Below are positions 49,938-60,300 of a stretch of 64,000 nt of DNA, in pieces. A model generated the notes under the pieces. That model saw nothing but the letters and a program-made list of their open reading frames with translations, was not told where the DNA came from and did no database searches. Source of the stretch: Flavobacteriales bacterium (lineage in GTDB: Bacteria; Bacteroidota; Bacteroidia; Flavobacteriales_F; PHOS-HE28); NCBI GenBank assembly GCA_016713865.1, contig JADJOG010000016.1:1-64000 (forward strand), given 5' to 3'. Numbering within the stretch: the first letter of the stretch is position 1; each line of letters starts with the position of its first letter. The position numbers were made by a program, and so were the translations under genes.

Positions 49938-50881
49938 ATGCGCAGCATGATGATACTGCCTGATCGCGCTGCGATGGCAGCGTGCAGGCGCAACAGATCA
50001 GCGGATACCGCTACTGGTTCGACGACAACGTCGCAGGTGCCGTCACCACCAGCGTGGCCGCCACGGATGAACTGACGCTGGCGGCGAACTGGCCGACGGG
50101 TTCGATGGCTCCAGGTTATCACCGTGTGAGTTACCAAGTGCGCGACAGCAATGGCGATTGGAGCGTGCCGCAGACCAAACATTTCACGCGTGGCAATCAC
50201 GCGCTCACGGGCTATCGCTTCTGGGTGAACGACGATGTCGCCACGCTGACAACGGCCAGCATAGGACCCAACGCGCTGGTGAATCTGAACAGCCTCATCG
50301 ACCCCGGCACGCTGACGAAGGACTACAACACCGTCACCATCCAGTTCCGCGATGCGGATAGTGAGTGGAGCGTGCCAACCACATCCGTCTTCGTGAAGAA
50401 CACCGGCCTGGTGAACGGCTACGAGTACTGGATCGATGACGACATCGCGAACAGCACGAGCGGCTCTATCGGCCCCAGCGGCGCGGTGGACCTGATCGCA
50501 GACCTGCCCACGGGCGTGCCTGCCGGAGATCACACATTCACCATCCGGTTCAGCGGCGCCAATGGCACTTGGAGCGTGCCGCTCACAACGGCCTTCAGCA
50601 GCAATGTGAGCGTGGTGGAATTGCCCGGCCTCACGGACTTGCTGCTCTTCCCGAATCCGGTTACGGACCAACTCGGCCTGCGCCTGAGCAGCGATGCCGC
50701 GCGCACCCTGAAGCTGGAAGTGCTGGACCTGAGCGGTGCCGTGGTGAGCGACCTGAACTCCTGGAGCGTGAGCGGAACCGCTTACCGCAACTGGGACATC
50801 AGCGAACTGGCTAGTGGCAGCTACTTGTTGCGTGTGACGGGCGAACATGGTGCATGGACCTCGCGGTTCGTGAAGCCGTGA
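49938..50881 (+). CDS. T9SS surface protein made of YWxDDD modules (pair member B1), frameshifted near the start
   Basis: The start is taken at ATG 49938 (MRSMMILP), by analogy with B2 (52030); the signal peptide region then needs two frame changes before VQAQQISGYRYWFDDNVA at 49982. Three to four modules of about 75 residues follow, each with a YRYW/YEYWIDDD strand, a GP-N-V-L segment, KDYNTVTIQFRDAD or similar, and WSVP (for example GYEYWIDDDIANSTSG). The last 85 residues are a T9SS type A domain (LLLFPNPVTDQLGLRL, ending TSRFVKP). About 310 residues. Probably surface displayed; ligand unknown. Confidence 0.75.
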
Positions 50882-50886
50882 CAACT

Positions 50887-50913
50887 GTTCACATCCTTGC
50901 ATCGGCCCCGATG
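50887..50913 (+). promoter_or_regulatory. Putative ECF sigma promoter
   Basis: GTTCACAT (50887-50894), 14-base spacer, CGATG (50909-50913), starting six bases after the B1 stop and 40 bases before the ATG at 50954. Confidence 0.65.
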
Positions 50914-50953
50914 TGCATCAATCAAACCCCTTCAACCAAACCCAGACCACCAC

Positions 50954-52026
50954 ATGAAATCTCGGATCACCCTTTTCCTGCTCGGCATGGGCCTGCTCGC
51001 TGGCTTAACGAAAGCCCAGCCCCCACGAATCGTTGTGCAAGGCGCTGGTGCGCCCCAAGTCTTCAGTTCGATCAACGCCGCGCTTGCTGCCGCGCAGCCG
51101 AACGATAAAGTCTACCTAAGCGGTGGGGCCTTTCATTCCGCATCGGCCCTGTTGTTTGATAAAACGCTGCACTTCTTTGGCGCGGGCATCGGCCCAGGAT
51201 AGCACAGCGGCAACTGGCATCACAACCATCAGCACTCAAGCTGGTAGCATCGCCATCACCACCGGAGCCAGTGGCAGCACCTTCACCGGCATCATCTTCG
51301 CGCCCCAGCGGGCAGCATCGTCTACGGTACCACTTCGCTGGATGATGATCGCAGGACATCATCTTCGAACGATGCACCTTCACACGGCCGGTTTCACTGG
51401 GTACGAGCAATACCAACCCCGGCCTGCCATCCAGCACAGATTTCAAGGAGTGCGTGTTCAACCTCACCTTAGGCGGTTTGCCAGGCGTAGTTGCTACCCT
51501 CGAGCGATGCATTCTTGATTACCAAGCGGGCACCGGTGCGGAGGTGAGCGGACTCAGCGGCGGCGGCCTGACCCTGCGCCACTGCATCGGCTTGGGCACA
51601 CGTATCGGCAACAGCGGCGGCTTCACCTCCGAGAATTCGATCTACACGCGAACGTCAGCGCCTTTCTGGCAGAGCAACGGCGCCATCCTGATCAACAACC
51701 TGCTAGTGAGCACGGCGCTTGTGAGCAATATGACGGCAGGTGCTTCATCTACCGGAAATGTTCTGGGCGCAGCGGCCAACAGCATCTTCATCGATGAAGC
51801 CGACAACAACTTCACTTGGGATGATGATCTGCACCTGCAGGCCACAAGCGCTGGTGTGGGCATGGCGACCGATGGCAGCGACGTGGGCATCTACGGATCC
51901 CCGACGCCTTTCAAACCGGCTGGGGTCCCCTTCAATCCGCATGTGAGCAGCGCCGCCATTGGCAGCAGCACGAATGCGAACAGCGAGTTGCCCGTGAACA
52001 TCACGGTGGTCGCACAACCGAACTAG
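50954..52026 (+). CDS. Secreted right-handed beta-helix protein (pair member A2), two frameshifts
   Basis: A paralogue of A1: signal peptide ending GLTKAQ, then IVVQGAGAPQVFSSINAAL, NDKVYLSGGAF and LHFFGAGI. Frame changes near 51200 (after GAGIGPG) and near 51450 bring in SIAITTGASGSTFTGIIFAP and then MFNLTLGGLPGVVATLERC to the end. The tail (PTPFKPAGVPFNPHVSSAAI, LPVNITVVAQPN) is shared with A1. About 355 residues. It has its own GTTCACAT motif and B2 follows after three bases, so the A-B unit is duplicated as a whole. No T9SS domain is visible in A2. Confidence 0.75.
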
Positions 52027-52029
52027 GCC

Positions 52030-54338
52030 ATGAAGCGCTTCCTGCTTTTGCCCGCGTTGCTGGCCATGTTCCAGCTGCAGGCCCAACAGATCGAGAGTAC
52101 CGCTACTGGGTCAATGATGATCCCTCTGGCGTGACCGTCTCGGGCATCGGACCGAATGTGCAGGTGAACCTTCTGAGCGACCTGGTGCTGCCCGCGCTCA
52201 CCAAGGATTACAACACGGTCACGATCCAATTCAAGGATACGAACGATGTGTACAGCGTGCCGGTCTCACGGATCTTCACGCGGAATACAGGTGATGTGGT
52301 CGGGTATGAATACTGGATCGATGACGATATTGCGAACCGCGTAGTCTGAGCATTTTCCGCCGGAACGGCCGTGAACCTGGGGAGCAATATCCCTCTGTGT
52401 CTCACAGCAGGCACGCACGTGTTCGCGATCCGCTTTGCGAGTGAGAGCGGCACCTGGTCCGTTCCGGTCACACGGCAATTCACCTCGACCGCATCACTTG
52501 ATACCGATGGTGATGGACTGTGCGACGCGCTCGACCCCTGCCCGCTCCTTGCGAACCTGGTGCCCGGCAATTCTTGCGATGATGGCAGTGCGAGCACGTT
52601 CAACGACATGGTTACAGTGAACTGCATCTGCGCCGGAACATTGCTGAATGAGGATTGTGAAGGGAATCCTGGTGGACCTGCCCAGCCCGGAACTAGTTGC
52701 GACGATGGCGACGATTGCACCGTGAATGACGTGTACGATTCGAACTGCGATTGCGCAGGAACCTTCGCTGACGCCGATGACGATGGCACCTGCGATGCAG
52801 AAGACGAGTGCCCTGGCGGACCAGAGCCCGGAACAGCATGCGATGACGGGAACAACCTGACCGTAGACGATGAAATCCAATCCAATTGCTCATGCATCGG
52901 CACGCCTACAAGCAGCTGCACCACTGACATCGATTTCGTGTACCAAGCCGACGGCAATGACGACTTCAATTGGGCCATCTATCAGCAAAGCACCAATCTA
53001 CTCATGCAATTCGGAGGGGGGGCGTTGATCGGCAGCGGCTCACAAGGTTCATGCTTGCCCGATGGCTGCTTCTACCTCGTGGTTACCGATGATGGCGGCG
53101 ACGGTATCGTTGGCGGCGGCTACATCCTGAAGATCAACAGCGCCCAGCGCCCGATCGATAACCGCTACGATGAGTTCGCACGAGGTGGCTTCACCAGCGG
53201 CCAAATCAGCCAGATCGCTGGTGGCGAAGGCTTCTGCCTGCCCATCGGCACGGACCGCCTGATCACATCCGCGTGCGATCGCCACGATTGGCGCACCACC
53301 TGCACGCCGGAGTACGTAGTGGCCAATGACAACCCAGCCGTGGGCAACTTCAGCAACTCGCTTGCCGACAACGACAATGGCTACCAGATGTGGTGGTACA
53401 ACCCCAACGGCGGCTACAGCTACAAGCGCATCCAGAAGCGCAACGTGAACAACGGCCTCAGCTCCGCGAACCGTGCCACCAGCTTCCGGATCAACACCGC
53501 CACCTCGAACCCATCGGCACCGTGGGCGGCCATCAACCACCTGCAGGATGGCGTGCTCTACAACGTGAAGGTGCGCGGCATCGTGAACAACGTGCCCCAG
53601 AATTGGGGACCTGCCTGCCGCTTCATGATCAACAACGCCGAGGCCAACTGCCCGCGCACGAAGCTGTACAACCAGTCGAATGCCCAGTTCCTGAGCTGCG
53701 GCGTGACCAAGGCGATCGCGAGCAACGTTTACGTGTATGCCAACCCGGTGCGTCGCCTGCAGCCTGGCTGCTCGGCTTACCTGAATGCCAACCGCTACCA
53801 GTTCCGCTTCCGCATCCCGACCGAGAGCTTCGAACTGATCAAGACCAGCGCCACCGGCCAATACCTGGTGAACACAGTTGGCTTGTCCTGCGGCAAGACC
53901 TACGAGGTGGATGTGCGCGCGAGCTTCGATAATGGCGCTACCTGGTGCCACACCGGCAGCCTCTGGGGCGATGTGTGCCTGTTGAGCACCCCGAACTGCG
54001 TGCAGGGCGGCGGCAACCAGAACATCATCTTGAACGGAGCCGGTCACTCCGAACTGCGAGGCACGAAGCAGGAAGGACTTTCCCTGTATCCCAATCCGAA
54101 TGCAGGCAACGAACTCTTCGTGAACCTCACGGGAGTCGATGCCTCGATCGAGACGGTGAGCGTTGACATCTACGATGCCTTCGGTAAGCGCGTGAGCGCC
54201 CGTACGATCGCAGTGAACGGCGAAGGCTTCGTGAACACGATCATGCAGCTCAACGGCGAACTCGCCGCTGGCCTCTACACAGTGAGCATCACCGCTGGCG
54301 AGCAACAGTTCACCGAGCGACTCGTAGTGCAGCCATAG
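52030..54338 (+). CDS. T9SS surface protein: YWxDDD module, Cys-rich/TSP3-like repeats, shared C-terminal block (B2), frameshifted
   Basis: ATG 52030 gives a clear signal peptide (LLLPALLAMFQLQAQQ). A frame change near 52095 leads to YRYWVNDDPSGV, a module like those of B1, and another near 52340 leads to the long remainder. After the modules come Cys/Asp-rich repeats (DTDGDGLCDALDPCP, PGTSCDDGDDCTVNDVYD, CSCIGTPTSS). From residue TTDIDFVYQADGND on, the block is shared with the proteins at 34167 and 57323, ending with a T9SS type A tail (SLYPNPNAGNELFVNL, FTERLVVQP). About 765 residues. It looks like a chimaera of a B1-type head and a TSP3-type tail. Confidence 0.8.
53112..54024 (+). repeat. 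Long near-identical direct repeat, copy 1
   Basis: By eye this 913-base stretch differs from 61692-62604 at only about ten positions. The offset is exactly 8580 bases throughout, so there are no indels between the copies. It encodes the shared C-terminal module of two T9SS proteins. Confidence 0.85.
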
Positions 54339-54360
54339 CCTTGAACCATTCGCAAAGGGG

Positions 54361-54391
54361 AGGCCCTGATAGCCATGTGGTTATCGGGGCC
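54361..54391 (+). terminator. Hairpin terminator
   Basis: AGGCCCTGATA pairs with TATCGGGGCCT (one G-U pair), followed by CTCTGTTTG, 22 bases after the stop at 54338. The remaining gap to 54617 has no gene and holds one promoter-like element at 54587. Confidence 0.6.
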
Positions 54392-54586
54392 TCTCTGTTT
54401 GTGGGGTGGGAGCGACAAGCCTTATTGAGCGAACTGGGCATCACGCAAATCTCATCTTGCTGATGATCTCCTTTACCTCAATTCAAGGGTAGGTGGCAGG
54501 GCAATACGATTGCCGATCCTGTCCTTCCATTCGCCGATCCGATGCGCCGTTCCATGGCCTGCTGGCGCTTGCCCATGCTCTTCGGT

Positions 54587-54594
54587 TATGTTTG
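54587..54594 (+). promoter_or_regulatory. Bacteroidota -7 promoter element (TATGTTTG)
   Basis: TATGTTTG fits TAnnTTTG exactly, 23 bases before the ATG at 54618, favouring that start over 54669. Confidence 0.5.
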
Positions 54595-54617
54595 CGAGGC
54601 TGAACCCCGGCAGCAAA

Positions 54618-57203
54618 ATGCAATCTTCTAGCAACCAAGGGTTTCCCTGTGCGTCTAAGTCAGTACGAATGCAGCTGCGCAGGTGCTTCACTGGTTTCGT
54701 CTTCCTCCTGGCTCTACTGGGTGCGAAGGAGTCTCTTGGCCAGTATTCACTCGGCGACTACGGTTCGTGGACATCTGGTCCTTGGAACACCCTTTCGACA
54801 TGGCGGGTGTATGACGGTGTAAGCTGGGCCAGTTCCTCTGCTGCTGTTGCCGTACCTAATGCGAATAACCGCGTTTGGATTCTCGCGGGCACCACGGTTA
54901 CTGCTGCGTTCGGCAGCACCTACCACTGCGCAGAGCTCTTTATTGAAGCCACTGCGCGCTTGTACAATGCCAACAGTGGGGGCACGAACCTCAGTTACGT
55001 TCATATTTATGGGGTGGCGCCTGCCCATACCGGGCAGATCGTGTGGAGGGCAACTTGGGCAATGGTGCCACCTTGGATGGCATCAGCCTTGGAATCAATG
55101 GTGCGAACATCACCATGTTCGGGAGCGGTAGCGCGAACGCATCCCGTATCCGGAAGGAATTCGTGACTCATCCGATAAGCGGGGCTTCTTTGGCCACCAC
55201 GAATTTCACGATCGGAATGAATGTGACGCTGCGGTTCAGTAGTGGTTCCAATACCATGCTTTACAATGGCTGCACCGCGACGAGCACCTTCAATACGACT
55301 GTTGCAGCCGGTACTACGCTCACATTAGCTGGCGCTGCTGGAACAGGGAACATCGCGATTGATGGATTGGATGGCGCCGGCGGTTTCGCGGCTGGCGGCT
55401 CATTGACCGTGAACGGCAACGTCATCATTCCAGGGATTCTGCATGCCACTACGAACAATGTCCTTGGTAACCCAACGTGCTCCATTGTCATCAACAATGG
55501 CGGCTACGTGCGCACCTCACAGGTGAATGCAGCGGGCTCTGGCACCGCTCTGCACTCCTTCAGTGTGTTGTTCGGAGGCCATTTGGAGATTACAGGTACG
55601 CCCGTGGCTTGGACCAACTACCTCACGAACGAATAACACGTACAATATTGCTGCGGGCAGTCAGACCACCTACTCTGGCGCAGGCGGGCAGGATGTGCGC
55701 AACGTGACCGGTGGCTACGGCAATCTCCGATTCACCGGAACAGGGACTAAGCTGCTCTATGGTACCACGATAGCCAAAGGCAACTGGGTGATCGATAACG
55801 TGAGCGGCACCCCAGTCGTGAATGTTTCCGCTTCGAATTTCCAAGTGACCGTGCAGGGCAATTGGACCAATTACAATCAGAGCGGATTCGTTGAGGGATC
55901 GGTTTGGTGCTCTTCAACGGCACAACCGGAACACAAACGATCACCACTACTGGTGGCGAGCAGTTTTATGGCTGGACGATCAAGAAATCGCTGGCACAAC
56001 CGCTGGTGATGCTAGGGAAGCAATGTGCAAGTGGCCAATCAGCTCCAACTCAATGGCACTGGTGCGATCATCGATCTGAATGCGCGTTTGCTCACTGTCC
56101 TGAACCAGAATTCGAATGCGATCTTCACAACCAACATCGCAGGTTTCGGGACGGCGCGCCATATCCGCAGTGAGCGTACCGATAACCAGAGCCGTGTTCG
56201 ATGGGATATCGCAGGGAACCTGGGCGCTCATCTGGTGCCATTCGGAACCACGACGAACTATATGCCTTTCACGTTCAACCTGCTGAGCGGGAATGCGGGC
56301 AGCGTGACCATGGCCACCTATGGCACGCCACCAGACAACCTTCCTTGGCCGACAACCCCGACCTTGGTCACTTCACTGGGCAGTCAGTACAATCTGCTCT
56401 TGCCTGATAACCGCGACGCCACCGTTGATCGCTTCTGGCAGGTTGATGTGACCGGGACTCCAACCGCACAACTCACCTTCACCTACGCGCCAAGCGAATT
56501 GCCTGTGGCGCCATACGATGATCCTTTCTCACTCTTGGCGCAGCGCTGGAATGTGTCCGGCCAGTTGTGGGAGACCCAGCTAGCCGGTTCAGCTGCGGCT
56601 TATTACGGTATAGCCGATGCGGTCTCAGCATTCGGCCCTTTCACCTCGAGCAATATCCTCAGTCCGCTGCCCATCGAATTGCTGCATTTCACGGCACGGC
56701 CCGTTCAGAACCGTGTCCGCTTGGATTGGGCAACGGCCTCGGAGCGCGAGAACGACTACTTCACCGTGCTGCGCAGCCGCGACGGCATCCGCTACGAAGA
56801 AGTCGCCCAAGTAGATGGAGCCGGGAACAGCAGCAGCGCCATTGGTTATGAGGCGTATGACCCTTCGCCCTATTCCGGGGTGTCCTTCTACAAGCTGCGC
56901 CAGACCGATTCGGATGGAGCACGGAAGGAGAGCGATGCGGTGCAGGTGCGGTTCGAAGGGGACTTGGGAACCACCTATGTGTTCCCAAACCCGGCAGTGA
57001 GCGTGCTGCACGTAGCTGGGATGGGAGAGGACGAGGCTGAATTGACGCTCACCGACGCTACAGGGCGTGTGATTGGGCGCTATCGGAAAGCAGCTGATAC
57101 CGACCGGACGGAGCTTCCGGTTGCCGATTTGCCTGCGGGCATCTACACCTTGAGCATCGCGACCGATGCTGGGCGGGAGGCCCTGCGCTTCGTGCGCCAG
57201 TGA
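54618..57203 (+). CDS. Solenoid-type surface protein with T9SS type A domain (copy 2), several frameshifts
   Basis: Starting at ATG 54618 (or 54669) with a signal peptide ending AKESLGQ, it repeats the plan of the protein at 31517: GDYGSWTSGPWNTLSTW, NNRVWILAGTTVTAAF, LSYVHIYG, then many short strands. Frame changes occur near 55030, 55630, 55905 and 56020. The rest is open to 57203 with HIRSERTDNQSRVRWDI, DNRDATVDRFWQVDVTG, LSPLPIELLHFTARPV and a T9SS type A tail (YVFPNPAVSVLHVAG, ALRFVRQ). About 850 residues. It precedes the large protein at 57323, as copy 1 precedes the one at 34167. Function unknown; surface display is well supported. Confidence 0.8.
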
Positions 57204-57322
57204 GGTTGATCTGAAGTTTTCAACAAGGTTGCCTTCGGGTGCTTGCCGGTTGGCCGGATCGGGGGAGATTCGTGACCCGCCAGAAAGCGGTTTCACGCTC
57301 GAGCTTGCCTTAACCCCACGAC

Positions 57323-60300
57323 ATGAAAAACACATTGAACTTCACCCGTACCTGCTTCGGCATCGCAACCCTTCTCTGCCTTCTGGCGGCGAATGGGGTG
57401 AGTGCCCAGCTTTTCACGCAAGCCTTTACCGGCGCAAGCAGCTGTCCAACTCCGGGCAATACGGCCATTCCGTTGAGTGGTGCAACGGTATCCGCATTCA
57501 CGCGGAATACGATCACTTGCACTGCCGCTGGGAATGTGCTGAACAGCACAACGCTGAATGTCACTGCTTCGCGCAACGACAACAGCTATATCGAGTTCAA
57601 CATCACTGCGGATGGCTCTCGCGCGCTGAACCTCACGTCTTTGTCGTTCTTCCGGCAGGCCAGCGCAACCGCTCCGAATTCGTTGATCGTGTCCTACAGT
57701 ACGGATCCGGTTCCGGCCAATTTCAATTCGACCAGGGTTGATATGGCTGTGAGCACCAATCCGACCAGCGGCACAACGCTCACTTGGACCTTCCCTTCAC
57801 CCATCATCACCGGCCTTGGTGGCATGGTCACCTTCCGGTTCTACCCGTTCGGAACAACGCGCGCCGATGGTGGCTCACCCGCTGTAGCCACAGGGACATT
57901 CCGGTTGGATGATGCGGCTCTTTCGGCGCGATCACGCCCGCAATCGTGGTAGATATGACAGGCTTCAGCGGAGCATTCCCGAATACTCAGGTTGGCGATC
58001 ATAGCGCGAGCTCATCATTCACTGCCCAAGGCATCGGGCTCGCCAATGATTTGATCGTTACCCCGCCAGCAGGCTTCACCATTCGCACGGGTGTTGCCGC
58101 ATTCTCCACCTCCTCCATCAACCTTGGCAGCGGGAATGTCGGGGCCACCACCATTGATGTGCGCTTCAGCCCGCTGGCTGCGATTCCCTACAGCGATAAC
58201 GTTACCTGCTCAAGCACTGGCGCTACCAGCCAATTGGTGCCGGTTAGCGGTGTTGGCGTCGCCGCCATCGCACCAACCAAACTTGCATTCACCAGCATCA
58301 ACGGTGGCGGCAACGTGATCGAGGCCACGCCATTCAGTGTTACCGTTCAGGCGCAGGACGATGACAGCAATCCGCAGGATGTGATGGCCAATACCGATGT
58401 GCTGATCTCGCTCGACGCTGGTTTCAACACGTTGAGCGGGACTCTCACGGGAACCATTCTCGCGGGCACGAACTCCGTGGTGATAACCGGCCTTGAGTAT
58501 GATGTTGCCGAAACGGATCTGGTGCTCCGTGCCGAAGTCACGGCTGGCGATGCGCTCGCGGCTGGCTTGAGTTCTACCTTCAATGTTCTTGGCGCCGCTC
58601 TAGGATCGACGTTCGCGAACATGCCGGTCTCGGGCCTTACGAATCAGGTCGTCGGTGCATTCAATGTGGAAGCATTGCGTGGCGATGCCACCGTGGCCAC
58701 CGAATTCGCGGGCTCGATCACCATCAGCGTGCTCAGCGGCCCGGGCAACATCAGTGGAACGCTCACGCAAAGCGCCGTGAATGGTTCGGCCACCTTCAAC
58801 GACATCAGTTTCGATGCGCCGGGCAGCTATATCCTATCGGCGGCCGCGACAGCGCTCAATGGCGCCAATAGTCCTTCGCTGCCCATCACCGAACCCGCGG
58901 TGCTGAATGAGGTGATCCTCCCGCGCTACGCCGTGAATGGCGGTACAACAGGCACGCGGTTGCCATACGTGTGCCGTATGGAATTGCAGAACCTGGTGCC
59001 TGATCGCACTTACAAGTACATCACGGGAGCAAGCACGAACCCGAGCTTGGGTTTCTCGACCTCGGCAGGCAATATGTATGCGATCAACAATGCCGCAGGT
59101 GCGTTTGGCCATATCGTTGGGCAGACCTCCGCGCGCAGTGTTGGCGCTATCGCGCTTGACAACGACGAATTCACGACGTCGAGCCGTTGCGGCGAATTCA
59201 CCACGGATGAGAATGGCAGCTACACGGGCTGGTTCAGCATGGTGCCGACGGGCAATGCCGAATTCAACGACGGCAATGAGGTGTACTTCTATGTCCAGTT
59301 GAACAACGGATTCGGAGGCCTCTCGATCGCCAACTCGGTGCGCAGCTCGAACACCATTCGCATGATCATCCCAACGAGCAGCGCGCGAGCGGCTCGCGGG
59401 AACTCAAGCGCGGCTGCGGAGAACATGGTCTTCCTCTATGATAATGAAGCAGGCAGCGGACGGCCGATCTGGGGCACCTGGGCCGAGGATGATGGCATCA
59501 CCACCACTTACAGCACTTGGTACGGCCCCAATGTGGAAGGCCAGGCGGGTCGGTGGGGAGCTTACCTGCCCACGAACCTGCCCAATGGCGTCCGCCGCAT
59601 TGAGCAGCGCAGCACAGCCACCGGCGCGATCGTGGATTGCTCAGGATTGAGTTCCACTGGCACCTGGACTGGCGCAGGCAGCACGGTGAACCCGACATCC
59701 GGCACCACGCCCATCGTGTTCACCACCGGCGATGCCAACTTCGATGCGCCCACGACGTGGTATGCCGATGCCGATGCCGATGGCTTGGGCGATCCGAACG
59801 ATACGCAAGAAGCCTGTACACAGCCCGAGGGTTATGTGGCCGTGGCCGGCGACGATTGTCCTGAAGAAACCGGTACGATCGGGTCACCATGCAACGACGG
59901 TGATAGCGGTACCATCAACGATGTGCTGCAGAACGATTGCACCTGCGCTGGTCAAGCTGTCGATTGCGAAGGCACGCCTGAAGGCCCTGCATTGCCCGGC
60001 ACGCCTTGCAACGATGAGAATCCAGCCACCGGCAACGACACCTGGAACAACCAATGCCAGTGCGTTGGCCAGTTGATCGATTGCTTGGGTGTGCCCGGAG
60101 GAAGCGCTCTGGTAGGTACCCCATGCAATGATGGCAATGCCAACACAGGCAACGATACCTGGCAAGTCGGCTGCAATTGTGTTGGCCAAGCCTTGGATTG
60201 CCTCGGCGTACCGGGCGGATCAGCCATTCCCGGTTCTGCTTGCAACGATGGACAGGCCAATACCATCAACGACACCTACCAGCCCAATTGCTCTTGTATT

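Noticed and set aside
53049..54305. Leftward 418-codon frame, with a matching one at 61620-62531
   Set aside because: Both lie opposite the shared C-terminal block; their similarity only reflects the direct repeat.
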